Source: Mesostigma viride | Taxonomy: Eukaryota > Streptophyta > Mesostigmatophyceae > Mesostigmatales > Mesostigmataceae | Assembly (NCBI GenBank): GCA_009746045.1 | Contig: RPFO01000184.1 | Span: forward strand, 221,381 to 285,380 | Direction: 5' to 3' | Length of the DNA stretch: 64,000 bases | In this document: in pieces, positions 33,511 to 43,263 of the stretch | How positions within the stretch are numbered: position 1 is the first letter of the stretch | Layout of the letters: each line of letters opens with the position of its first letter | Made by a program: the position numbers and the translations under genes | Notes under the pieces: model-generated | What the model was told of the DNA's origin: nothing | The model's input: only the letters and a program-made list of their open reading frames with translations | Database searches by the model: none

Positions 33511-33582
33511 CTCACGTGACGTGCAGTCACATGTCTATTAATTAATTAATTAATTAATTAATTAATTAATTAATTAATTAAT
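33511..33582 (-). repeat. (ATTA)n tract with inverted CAGTCACGTG-type motif
   Basis: CACGTGACGTGCAGTCACAT then TCTATTAATTAATT, running into about 45 bp of (ATTA)n. It is the inverted counterpart of 29622-29665, so the two bracket the Penelope-like ORF and its flanks (about 3.9 kb). Confidence 0.75.
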
Positions 33583-33865
33583 GCATCAATCCGAGGCTCC
33601 CGAATGGGTCCGCGTGTAATGTATTAAACAGTTCATGGGGATGCGTGTAACCCCCTCAAAATGAGTATTGGATGCAAAAGCTATCCTAAAAATGCATGAC
33701 TTATTCGCTACTAAAGAAACCCGTGTTGAGCGATTTGTAACCCCTAGCAACCCCACGGGTTGCTCTCCTGTAATGGTAAAAAAAGGCCAACGGCCACAGA
33801 GGCTCATACGTAGGCAATTGCCACGTGTTGATGATATCTAGTACACATCATGTGCAGTACACTAT

Positions 33866-35873
33866 CTACTGTTCCGCTACGGGAAACCCTAACGACTTAA
33901 AGTACTCTACCTCCGCCTTCGTCATCACAACCGGTGAGTCAAGTACTGCGGGCCTGCGGACCTTGGCAAGTGCATCCGCCAAGCTAGGATCGGGGTTCAA
34001 AAAGCAGTGCGGGCAGAAATAAACCATGCCGTGCCACTGACCGCCTGCCTGGACCTTCGGCTGCACAGTAAGAAAAACGGAGATGTGGATGCTATGTTCA
34101 ATCAGAACATGCCCACATCGCCCACCCTTCTCCTTGCTCCCTTTCCCGCCACACTTGCCTTTGAATTCATGGAACTCGGGCACGGGACGCAACCTAATCG
34201 TCTTCACGTCATCATGAGGGTACACGATTTGCTGCAATGTCATTTCAATGATATGCATGGGTGAGGGTAACAATGTACTTGTGACGCATTAGTTAACCAT
34301 GCATTCAACAGTCTCTCCCACACGTGGCATGGTACGATACAACCTCTCCAAGTTCTTTAACTAGGTAAGTAGTAGAATGACGACAAGCAGACACATCCAT
34401 CAGCTTGCAACCCTAACATGCATGGAGAGAAATGTACTCTTACCCGGCCCTTCTCGTGCCACGCCTGCGTGGGAGGATTGCATCCAAACTTGATGCATCC
34501 CTTGAGAATCCTCGCCGGGTAATTGGCAGCACCCTCACCGTCCTCGTCCCCACGCTGCATGGATGCATGATCATGGCGTAGATTGGAATCAACAGTGCAT
34601 AGGTGAAGGGGGTTTGTCTTGAACAATTTATTCTCTTGAGAGTCTGGTTATTATGCCACCCCCCATCCCCCTACGGCACGCAGCGGGCAGAATATATCTT
34701 CTCTAAAAATCTGGCCACATGAACCTCCACAGCCCCCCCACAGCCCCACGGCACGCAGCGGGCAGAATATATTTTCTCTAAAAATCTGGCCACATGACCC
34801 CCCCACAAGGCTGACTTGAAGAATTTATTTTCTAACAACATCTTGCATTGCCACGTCCACATCCGCCACAAGGCATTAAACACAACTGTCCATATGCCCC
34901 CCATATTATACACACCAAACGACGCCATGTGCCACACATACACAAGGACACAAGCATACGTACCTCCTCCTTCTGCTTCTCCTTCTTCTTCTTCGCGGGG
35001 GCGTCCGCCTTGTCCTTCTCCTTGTTGTTGTCCCACTCCCTCCCCCTCTCCCTACCCCTCTCCCTCTCCCTCTCCCTCTCCCTCTCCCTCTCCGTCTCCC
35101 TCTCCCTCTCCCTCTCCCTCTCCCTCTCCCTCTCCCTCTCCCTCTCCCTCTCCCTCTCCCTCTCCCTCTCCCTCTCCCTCTCCCTCTCCCTCTCCCTCTC
35201 GGCCCTCTCCCTCTCCCTCTCCCTCTCCATCTTGCTTTCCTCCCTCTCGCTTTCCCACTTCCTCTCCCTCTCCCTGAATGTCTCTCTCTCGCTCTCCCAA
35301 GCCGCGTTGTCCCTCTTCCTCTTCATCTCCCTCTCCCTCTCCCTCTCCCTCTCCCTCTCCGTGTCCGTCTCCTCCTCCTTCTCCTCCTCCTTCACCTCCG
35401 CCTTAATTCCCGAATGCCAGCGATACCTCGACGTCGCCGGCGCCGGTGGCGACGTGTCCAGCCCCGGCCTCTTCGCAACACCCATGTGTGACAAAATAAA
35501 AGGTACAAAAGCACGGCCGGCAACCACAACCAAATGCAACATTATCATTACGTATGATAATAATGATATCATGTTTGATATAATGCCTAAGACATTTCTT
35601 ATAAACGTTAGCGTTACTAAGCATATTAAGCATTACACGGATAATAGACACATGTGACATATTTATGCATGTCCTTGCATTGCATTGCACCCGATTCGAA
35701 AAGCATAGGCGTAGCCAAAATCGTATGCACTATAAAACCTCGACCATTAGCACAGGGATGAGCATACCATATTGCATAGCATAATAGACACTTATACTTG
35801 CCTTCTGCCCTTTTACGTCCGAGTAGTGAGGGCCCCACTGAAAGGCGCCGGTCATTGGGGAGACATCAATACC
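33866..35873 (-). CDS. Spliced gene of unknown function, four phase-0 exons
   Basis: The model on the minus strand joins 35873-35802, 35470-34964, 34554-34444 and 34231-33866 (about 351 residues). Every junction is phase 0. Donors are GCAAGT, GTACGT and GTAAGA. Exon 1 reads [20 protein letters not shown]. Exon 2 has a Pro-rich start and a long Arg-Glu repeat encoded by a CCCTCT microsatellite. Exon 3 reads [21 protein letters not shown]. Exon 4 has two Cys/His groups (KCGGKG ... GRCGH, and [12 protein letters not shown]) that may bind zinc. A 5' exon with the ATG was not found. The acceptor of exon 2 is weak. I do not recognise the family. It lies inside the long inverted repeat, so it may be element-encoded. 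Confidence 0.45.
34675..34795 (-). repeat. 47-bp dispersed repeat, copies 2 and 3 in tandem
   Basis: Two inverted copies (34675-34719 and 34748-34795) of the repeat at 24595-24641, within an intron of the spliced gene as modelled. Each can encode [15 protein letters not shown]. Confidence 0.8.
35040..35215. repeat. (CCCTCT)n microsatellite
   Basis: Long runs of CCCTCT with small interruptions, continuing more loosely to 35375. On the minus strand it would encode the Arg-Glu repeat of the spliced gene. Because the frame stays open across imperfect copies, it may be truly coding. Confidence 0.9.
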
Positions 35874-36061
35874 CTGCACCAACATAACAGCATGCAAGGA
35901 AAATCACGGGCCACGGCATTGTTGGAATGGTTCTTCGCCAGCTAGCTACGCAATCTTCATTAGGAAAGCATAACCATATCCATCGTAAGAACCCATTAGT
36001 ACCCCATAATTTGTAGCCGTAACCCTGACCAAATCTTCTTCAAGCTCTCATTGATCATATC

Positions 36062-36281
36062 GAAACACACGCCCTGATCCGGCCCCACCGTCTAGGTCAT
36101 CTAGTCGCTCTACACCAGAATCAGCCATAATTTCAATGCACAAGGCTACACATTTCCATAACTATTCATACTCATCATCCTGAACGACTCGAACAGGCGG
36201 ACAAGATAACGGCAGGCTCGAGCTACCATGGTCCGGATTCTCCCGATTTCTGGCCTGCGCTAGTTGTCTCCTTGATACCGT
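36062..36281 (-). repeat. Long inverted repeat, right arm
   Basis: The reverse complement of 29697-29938. Together they could be the terminal repeats of a 6.6 kb element (29697-36281), but the (ATTA)n motif paired with 33.5 kb lies outside the left arm, so the nesting order is unclear. Confidence 0.75.
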
Positions 36282-36822
36282 CCATAACACATAGCTAAAG
36301 CAAAACAAGCGTATAAGTTAGCCACCAAGAACGCTCGAAGGTTGTTGCGTTAAAAACAGACTTCAGGTTGTTGCGTTTAAAACAGACAGAGAGGGTTAAA
36401 GCAAGCTGGAAAAAAAAAAAAAAAAGCTTGAAAGATTAAGCAGCTGGACAAACTGACTGATGCCTTCGCTTCGGGCGCCGACCGCCTTCGTGCAGGCGAC
36501 GCCTTCACGGGGGTAACTGTGAGGTCAATAACTTCTTCGGTAGGCATACTGGGCAAATATACCAGAATGTTAGCACGATGACACAGGTTGCGAGTATCCG
36601 CGACGCGCGATGCCCGACAGGCCGCAGCCAAGCAACGCTGGTCAGCAGGCAGCAGTTCCTAAGTACAATAACAGAAGACGACAACGTGGTTTCCCGCTAA
36701 AAAATTCGCGCGTTAGATGACCTGCGGCGGGAGCTGATTGCTGGCGGCTGGCGACTTGGCGGCTGGCCCGGCGATCCGGCCCGAGTACAAGCCGTAAGAG
36801 GAGTGTGGTTCGTTACGCAGGC

Positions 36823-36960
36823 ATTTAGTGTTTACGCAGACTTCCCGCCTGGATACGCCGCTAGGGCAGTCCACGGCCTGCTTGAAGTAGCTCGCAACCA
36901 GGCGCGGCGGCGATCCCCGGTCTGATTCTGGTCCGGGGGTGAGTGTTTCACTCATGAGTG
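36823..36960 (-). repeat. Dispersed 138-bp repeat, copy 2 (inverted)
   Basis: The reverse complement of 21345-21482. Its right end forms the 18-bp palindrome TTTCACTCATGAGTGAAA, directly before the LINE ORF2 frame. Confidence 0.8.
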
Positions 36961-36987
36961 AAAAAAATAATCTCCGCCAAGCATTAA

Positions 36988-39900
36988 CCGGAGATTCTTG
37001 TGGAGATTCCAATCGCCACCCTCCCCCCCCCCCCCCCCCACCCCCCCACCTCCAGCACTACCCTTCTCCACCCCCACCCCCACCCCCACCCCCCGCTAAT
37101 AGGGCAACGGCCCATTCTTGGTGTTGCTAGTTTTAACGTGCGCACCCTCCCTGCAGATCCTTCTACGAGCGGCGGCACCCCAGCACGCCAACGCGTCGAC
37201 GAGCTGATCGCCCTGTGCGCCGACAACAAGATCGCTGTTCTTGGAGTCCAGGAGCACCGACGCACCGTTGACCCTCAGCACGCGGTCAACGGTCTGCTGG
37301 TCGACGACCTGCGTGCAGGCTGGCGGTTCCACTATGGTGGCGGCGACGCGCCGGGCCAAGGTGGTGTGGGCCTCTTGTGCTCGCCGGCAGCATCAGAGCA
37401 GCTCCAGTCCATCGTGCTGCGGTCCCCGCGTGTGCTAGTGGCCACTTTTTCGGCCACTGAGGGCCATTCACACCACACGCTAACCGTTATCGTGGGATAT
37501 GCACCACATGCGGGTCGAGCTCAGGCGGAACGTGAGGCCTTCTTCGACGCCCTCAAGGAGGAGGAGGCCAACATCCCAGCTCGGCACTTCCTGGTTATGC
37601 TGCTCGACGCCAACGCCACGCTGCCAGTTGGCACTGGGGGCGCTCAGTATTCCCCAACCAACACGACAGCCAACGGTAACACGCCTTTATTTGCGAATCT
37701 GCTGGCAGAATCTGCGCTGGTTGCATGCAATGCTTCTTTCGCACGCCCCGCTGAGCAGCTGGCCACCTTTTTTGGGCCGTCGGATCGGGTGGTGTGCCTT
37801 GATTATGTCTGCGTACGTCGGGCTCAGCGCCCCTCAGTTGTCGATGCTCGCGTCCTGCAAGATTCTGTCAGCACGGTGGAATCTGATCATCGTCTCGTGC
37901 TCGCTCGCATCAGATTGCGGTTTCCTGGGGTGAAACCGTCGCGACAGCTGGCACCTCAGCCAGATCTGAAAGTGCTCCGGATTGTGCTGAAGGATGCCGA
38001 CAAGATGTCAGCAGAAGAGCAGGCCGCTATGTCGCACAGGGATGATTTCCTGGCCGTCTTCGACGCCGGGGGCAGCCGACAGCAGTTACACGCCATTCCG
38101 CCGCCGGGGGATATTTCAGTGATCCTCCGTGGTGTCGCCGCCAAGTATCGCCTGGCTGCCCGCACCCTCCCCACCTTGCCTCCGCGTCGGCAGCTTGCTG
38201 TCCACCGTCACGCCCCGACAGTGGTCGCCGCCAGGCAGATGCTCCGCCGCAACAGAGATCCGCTCGCCAAACCTGGGCTGCAAGCAGCTCTGAGGGCCGC
38301 CTACGAGCAGGCTGAGAAGGCAGATGCTCAGCAGATGGTCAAGGACCTGCGCAGCTGCCAGCAGAAGCACGACGGCAAGGGGGCCTGGTTCTGGTACAAG
38401 CGCCTCGGGCACCCGGACGGCCTCGGCCGGCCCCACCGCCACGACGTCCCCGGCGCCCCAGCCAAGCGGCTTCGTACCTGGGCCACGGCCACGGCCGAGG
38501 TCGTGGGGACAGCTGCGCCGCCCCCACCCCTGCTCCCAGCCGCCGCCGCCCGTCCGGCCGCCCTGGCCGGCCCCGCAGGGCCCCCGGCCCCGCCTAGGTC
38601 AGCGGCGGACTACCTAGTCCCCCCGCTGGTCGGCCCACTTGGCGACCCGTCTGACATGCCTCCTTTCACCTCTCGCGAGGTCACGGAGGCGGTCCAGCGC
38701 CTGCGTTATGACGCAGCCACCGGCTCTGACGAGATTCCGGCCGCAGTTGTAAAACTTGCAGCCGAATTCGAGGACACAGGTGTTATGCTGCTCTTCCGGG
38801 ACATCTGCAACCGCCTTCTGCTGTCGTCGCAACCACCTCCAGCGGCCTGGCAACACAGTTTTCGCACGATGCTGTACAAGAACAAGGGGTCGCCTGCCGA
38901 CCCCGGCAACTACAGAGGGGTGTGCATTCAAAGTGCCCCCCTCAAGCTTCTTATGCGGCTCATCCTGAACCGCCTGCGCACGGCCCTGGACGGTCACCTC
39001 AGCGAGACTCAGCACGGCTTCCGTTCAGGTCGCAACACAGTACAGGCGCTCTTCGCTACTCGCCGACTGGTGGAGGAACTGCAACGCCTTCAGCCTGGTG
39101 AGTCCCCTTTGCACCTTGTGCTGGTGGACTTCATCAAAGCCTTCGATTCGGTTTTCTGGCCTGCGCTTTGGGACATCCTCGAGTTGTTCCGGATCCCCCG
39201 CCCCCTGATTGCTGTCATCCGCAACCTGTATGAAGGGTCCACCACTTCGGTGCGCACTTCTTACGGGACCACGCCCCCATGCCCTTTACAGAAGGGTGTG
39301 TGGCAGGGCTGCGTGCTGTCGCCCTACCTGTTCATTATTGTTGTCGAATACGTAATGATTCAGGCGCGCAAGCGATTTGCCCGCATCGTGGGCAGGGAAC
39401 CAGGAGTGCAGGTTGCTAACAAATTCTGGCATGGCGGTGCGGACACGGAGATTCGGCTGGCAGACATCATTTACGCAGACGACACCACCCTCTTTGAGGA
39501 CACTGAGCACGTGCAGACATGGCTTGACTGCCTGGCTCTCGAGGCCCGTGCAGTGGGGCTTGAGGTCAGCAAGAAGACAGAGGCCCTGGCGGTTGGGCTC
39601 ACCACCTCAGCGCCGCCCCTCTATCTCCTAGACGGCTCTCGAGTCCTGTATCGGGACCGCGTTAAGCTGCTGGGCAGCCTGCTCCCTAGCTGCGAGGTGG
39701 ATGTGGACCACCGCATCTCCCTCGCCTGGCACGCTTTACGCCAGTACCGGGCCCTATGGCGCAAGCCCCTGGGCAAGATCGAGAAACAGGACCTGTTCAA
39801 GGTCCTCGTCCTTCCTGTTCTCACGTATGGCGCCGAGACGTGGACCCTCACCGCCGACCTGGCCCGCAAGCTGGACGGCGCGGTCACCAGCATGCTGCGT

Positions 39901-40308
39901 TCCATTTTCAGAGTAGGATATGCTGCTCATGTCCGCAATGAGGACCTGTACCAGGGCATGCCCTATATCACCAGCACAATTAAGCAACGCCGCCTGCAGC
40001 TAGTAGGGCACCTAGCTCGCACCAATCAGGTAGACACCTCACGTGGCCCCCCCGCAGGACTGCGACCAGCCCAGCCTGGCCGGCACCTCCTGACGTGGGC
40101 TGGGCCCAGTGATGTTAGACGCCGCAAGGCCCGCACCTTCAAAGAACAGCTAGTAGAGGACATGGGGGGCCTCGGCCTCTCCGTGATTTGGAAGAAGATG
40201 ATGGACAAGGCCAAGTGGGCCCAGGTCATAGAGGACAACGAGCCCCCCCAGTGGGGAAGCGCCCGCGTGTGCAATCCCACGGGAGGCACGCTAGATAGCT
40301 CCCCCTAG
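36988..40308 (+). CDS. LINE ORF2: APE-type endonuclease and reverse transcriptase
   Basis: The open frame begins after a TAA at 36985 and has no ATG at its start, so the native start was probably lost by 5' truncation. After a Pro/His-rich stretch comes an APE-like endonuclease/exonuclease domain (GVASFNVRTL, VLGVQEHRR, GGVGLLCSP, ending ESDHRLVLARIRL). The RT domain follows: DPGNYRGVCIQSAPLKLLMR, ETQHGFRSGRNTVQALFA, LVDFIKAFDSVFW (motif A), KGVWQGCVLSPYLFII (motif B), DIIYADDTTLF (motif C, YADD), and a thumb and C-terminal region. It would nick target DNA and prime cDNA synthesis. About 1100 residues without stops suggests a recent insertion. The family is of the L1/CRE/R2-like APE-containing kind; the exact clade is not assigned. 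Confidence 0.93.
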   Translation, partial: PEILVEIPIATLPPPPPHPPTSSTTLLHPHPHPHPPLIGQRPILGVASFNVRTLPADPSTSGGTPARQRVDELIALCADNKIAVLGVQEHRRTVDPQHAVNGLLVDDLRAGWRFHYGGGDAPGQGGVGLLCSPAASEQLQSIVLRSPRVLVATFSATEGHSHHTLTVIVGYAPHAGRAQAEREAFFDALKEEEANIPARHFLVMLLDANATLPVGTGGAQYSPTNTTANGNTPLFANLLAESALVACNASFARPAEQLATFFGPSDRVVCLDYVCVRRAQRPSVVDARVLQDSVSTVESDHRLVLARIRLRFPGVKPSRQLAPQPDLKVLRIVLKDADKMSAEEQAAMSHRDDFLAVFDAGGSRQQLHAIPPPGDISVILRGVAAKYRLAARTLPTLPPRRQLAVHRHAPTVVAARQMLRRNRDPLAKPGLQAALRAAYEQAEKADAQQMVKDLRSCQQKHDGKGAWFWYKRLGHPDGLGRPHRHDVPGAPAKRLRTWATATAEVVGTAAPPPPLLPAAAARPAALAGPAGPPAPPRSAADYLVPPLVGPLGDPSDMPPFTSREVTEAVQRLRYDAATGSDEIPAAVVKLAAEFEDTGVMLLFRDICNRLLLSSQPPPAAWQHSFRTMLYKNKGSPADPGNYRGVCIQSAPLKLLMRLILNRLRTALDGHLSETQHGFRSGRNTVQALFATRRLVEELQRLQPGESPLHLVLVDFIKAFDSVFWPALWDILELFRIPRPLIAVIRNLYEGSTTSVRTSYGTTPPCPLQKGVWQGCVLSPYLFIIVVEYVMIQARKRFARIVGREPGVQVANKFWHGGADTEIRLADIIYADDTTLFEDTEHVQTWLDCLALEARAVGLEVSKKTEALAVGLTTSAPPLYLLDGSRVLYRDRVKLLGSLLPSCEVDVDHRISLAWHALRQYRALWRKPLGKIEKQDLFKVLVLPVLTYGAETWTLTADLARKLDGAVTSMLRSIFRVGYAAHVRNEDLYQGMPYITSTIKQRRLQLVGHLARTNQVDTSRGPPAGLRPAQPGRHLLTWAGPSDVRRRKARTFKEQLVEDMGGLGLSVIWKKMMDKAKWAQVIEDNEPPQWGSARVCNPTGGTLDSSP

Positions 40309-40423
40309 GGCAGCGTGCGGCTGCCTAGATAGATGATGTAGTTAGAATGTTGCTAGATAGATGTAGTATGTAGCCAATGTAGATAGATTAGACCGGTAGG
40401 AATGTTTGCACCCATCCATCCAT
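40309..40423 (+). other. LINE 3' UTR
   Basis: It is rich in TAGATAGATG strings and ends GATTAGACCGGTAGGAATG before running into CATCCATCC. It matches the 3' end of the truncated copy at 18.6 kb. Confidence 0.8.
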
Positions 40424-40848
40424 TCATCGGGGTTAATGCTCCGTGACTCCCCAACGGGAGCACGAGTCTAATTAATTAATTAATTAATCCATCCATCCAT
40501 CCATCCATCCATCCATCCATCCATCCATCCATCCATCCATCCATCCATCCATCCATCCATCCATCCATCCATCCATCCATCCATCCATCCATCCATCCAT
40601 CCATCCATCCATCCATCCATCCATCCATCCATCCATCCATCCATCCATCCATCCATCCATCCATCCATCCATCCATCCATCCATCCATCCATCCATCCAT
40701 CCATCCATCCATCCATCCATCCATCCATCCGGCATCCATCCATCCATCGGGGTTGACTAATGATCAGTGACTCCGCCCAACGGGGGCACGAGTCTAATTA
40801 ATTAATTAATTAATTAATTAATTAATTAATTAAATAATTAATTAATGC
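40424..40848. repeat. (CATC)n and (ATTA)n tracts with two copies of a 60-bp bridging unit
   Basis: The unit ATCGGGGTTAATGCTCCGTG ... CACGAGTCTAATTAATT occurs at 40424-40489 and, diverged, at 40742-40812. Between them is a (CATC)n tract (40487-40748) with the CCGGCATCC variant; after them comes (ATTA)n to 40848. A third, inverted copy is at 42062-42128. Confidence 0.85.
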
Positions 40849-40989
40849 GATGCTGATTATGCCAGACCAGGTGTCACACCCTGGTGCAGGCTTACAGTAC
40901 ACGTGCCTTTAGTGTGTTGACTAGTATTATATGCCACATGTCGCAGTAGATGTTATTAGCAGTCCTGTGTGTTGATGTTAACAATCGGG

Positions 40990-41620
40990 AAAAGCGATTA
41001 TTGCGATATGGGTGCGTGCCAGGCATGAATTTAGCAGTCATTGGCTCATGGGGGGTGGAAAAAACAAAAATATCAGACACCATGCTGAAATTTTCCTGCC
41101 CACCGGAGCTAGGAGGCCGGTTTCATGTCTATAGCTGGCCCGCAGGTCTGCCCTGCAGTAGAAGGGCTCTGGTCCACGTGCGGTGAAGTAGGTGGTATTG
41201 TCATGGAGAGAATGAGTGGTGACTTGCATGCTGCCCGTGATGCCCCGGAAAATCAGCGTGTTTTCGAAGTTTGCTCACCCAGCGTCCTTGCAGACTGTGC
41301 AAAGGCATTGGCTGGCTTGCACGGCGTTAACATTATACACAATGACGTCAAGCTCGATAATTTTCTCTACACCATGGCGCCAGGAAGTGCACATCCGATA
41401 ATCCGTATTGCAGATCTCGGCCTGGCGACAAGAGGGGGGGAACGGATTTTCACGCATCAGGCTGGTAAGCCGATCGTCAGCCTCGGTGGCATCCCGCAAC
41501 AGTGGACCAGCCCGGCATGCCAGGAGGGGTGGTGACAGCGCAGCGAGACCATGATGTGTACTCCTTCCTTGTAATGATGGTGGTATCCTTGTTTCGGCAT
41601 AAGGGCCGCGCCTTGTTTCG
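40990..41620 (+). pseudogene. Protein-kinase-like fragment, frameshifted
   Basis: A kinase core is readable in three frames. An N-lobe-like piece ends FHVYSWPAGL (frame of 41061-41150). Next come GGIVMERMSGDLHA, LAGLHGVNIIHNDVKLDNFL (catalytic loop, HxDxKxxN form) and IRIADLGLATRGG (a DLG in place of DFG) in a second frame, to about 41515. Then RDHDVYSFLVMMVV, the helix F-type motif, follows in a third frame. At least two frameshifts mean it is a pseudogene, unless short introns are involved. It lies between inverted copies of the bridging unit, so it may be captured cargo. Confidence 0.65.
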
Positions 41621-41637
41621 GCATAAGGGCTCTCTTC

Positions 41638-41847
41638 GTGAATTCTGTGGATTCAGGGCTATTTAACTTGTGTCACAATGTCTATTACCACACCAAAAGG
41701 ATGGGCCCCCTTGCTTTCAAGCTACCCACGATGTCTGAAGTGGAGGAGTTGTTTCGCAATGCTCGGCCCTTTGTTTCCAGGCCTTGCCCAGAGAACACTC
41801 CACGGACACCACGGAACACGGTGCCCCTCCCGCGTGTCAGGGGTTAG
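41638..41847 (+). other. Short ORF after kinase fragment
   Basis: A 69-residue frame (FNLCHNVYYHTKRMGPLAFK, then EVEELFRNARPFVSRPCP) with an ATG at 41638. It could be the displaced C-lobe of the kinase fragment. There is no firm domain match. Confidence 0.3.
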
Positions 41848-42061
41848 GACATGTAGGATACCGTGACAGCAGCTTTGTCGACTTGGATCCATGATCTAAC
41901 ATCGTGGTTGCCTTGGTTTACTTAACGGTTATTACTGATGCCTGTTGTACACACGGTGCACATGTTTTATTAATTAACTTATTAAGTACTAAATTAATTA
42001 TCACGTCTTTTGATTGAGTTAGCCAGCTTTTGCCCATGCACACACATCTCCACATTAATTA

Positions 42062-42128
42062 ATTATATAATTAAACTCGTGCTTCCACTGGGGAGTCACG
42101 GAGCATTAATAACCCCGATGGATGGATC
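42062..42128 (-). repeat. Inverted third copy of the 60-bp bridging unit
   Basis: The reverse complement of 40424-40489 with a few changes. It joins an (ATTA)n-like stretch to the (GGGA)n array and forms an inverted pair with 40742-40812 around the kinase fragment. Confidence 0.8.
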
Positions 42129-42636
42129 TAGGGAGGGAGGGAGGGAGGGAGGGAGGGAGGGAGGGAGGGAGGGAGGGAGGGAGGGAGGGAGGGAGGGAGG
42201 GAGGGAGGGAGGGAGGGAGGGAGGGAGGGAGGGAGGGAGGGAGGGAGGGAGGGAGGGAGGGAGGAGGGAGGAGGGAGGGAGGGAGGGGGAGGGAGGGAGG
42301 GAGGGAGGGAGGGAGGGAGGGAGGGAGGGAGGGAGGGAGGGAGGGAGGGAGGGAGGGAGGGAGGGAGGGAGGGAGGAGGGAGGGAGGGAGGGAGGGAGGG
42401 AGGGGGGAGGGAGGGAGGGAGGGAGGGGGAGGGAGGGAGGAGGGAGGGAGGGAGGGAGGGAGGGAGGGAGGGAGGGAGGGAGGGAGGGAGGGAGGGAGGG
42501 AGGAGGGAGGGAGGGAGGGAGGAGGGAGGGAGGGAGGAGGAGGGAGGGAGGGAGGGAGGGAGGGAGGGAGGGAGGGAGGGAGGGAGGGAGGGAGGAGGGA
42601 GGGAGGGAGGGAGGGAGGGAGGGAGGGAGGGAGGGG
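42128..42636. repeat. (GGGA)n microsatellite, 0.5 kb
   Basis: Near-continuous GGGA repeats with occasional single-base deletions. All frames across it are low-complexity and are not genes. Confidence 0.98.
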
Positions 42637-43263
42637 TGCACGCAATCCTACCGGTCAAAGCTATCTACAAAACATTCCTATTGTATCGTATCTACAAAAA
42701 CAGTTCTATGTTCTCTTTACGATGGTCGCGACCCTAGGGGTCTTGGTTGGCATGCCTCCCTCGTTTGAAAACACGTTCCTTCCCCACTGCATGGGGCTTG
42801 TTGGCCTCTATGACCTGCACAGTCACGTGTCTATTAATTAATAAATTAATTCATGACCATGGGCCCACTTGGCCATGTCCATCATCTTTTTCCAAATCAC
42901 CTAAAGAGGACTAGCACCCCCATGCATGTCCTCTCCACATGCGGAGACGCCAATTCATCAGTTTAAATTTTGTATTCAACTCGTGACACGCCAATTAATT
43001 AAAAAGCTAGTTAATTAATTAATTCCTGTTGTGCACATTAATTAATTAATAAATTAGAAATCATCATCATTCCGTCAACAGGCTGGGAAATTAATATTTT
43101 GAACGTCACTGCCCTTATGCTGGCATCTGTCACCACCGCTCTTGTGCAGGCATCCGTCACCAATCACGAAATGTCAAGTTTGTTTCTATTTGACAGGCGC
43201 GGCGCGCGCCGCGCCGGGTGTACAGAGTTTTTACTTCTAGTTGTGGATGTTTCAATTTGTTGG
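42637..43263. other. Intergenic spacer left of the provirus
   Basis: It contains an inverted CAGTCACGTGTCTATTAATT motif at 42820-42845 and several (ATTA)n runs. No gene was seen. The left virus-host boundary should lie here or at the hairpin repeats that follow. Confidence 0.5.

Noticed and set aside
24595-34795. The 47-bp inverted repeats as terminal repeats of one 10 kb Mutator element
   Set aside because: The right side has two copies lying inside another gene, and no target duplication was found; treated as a dispersed repeat.
42010-42841. Gly-Arg-Glu and Pro-Ser-Leu repeat proteins on both strands
   Set aside because: A (GGGA)n microsatellite.
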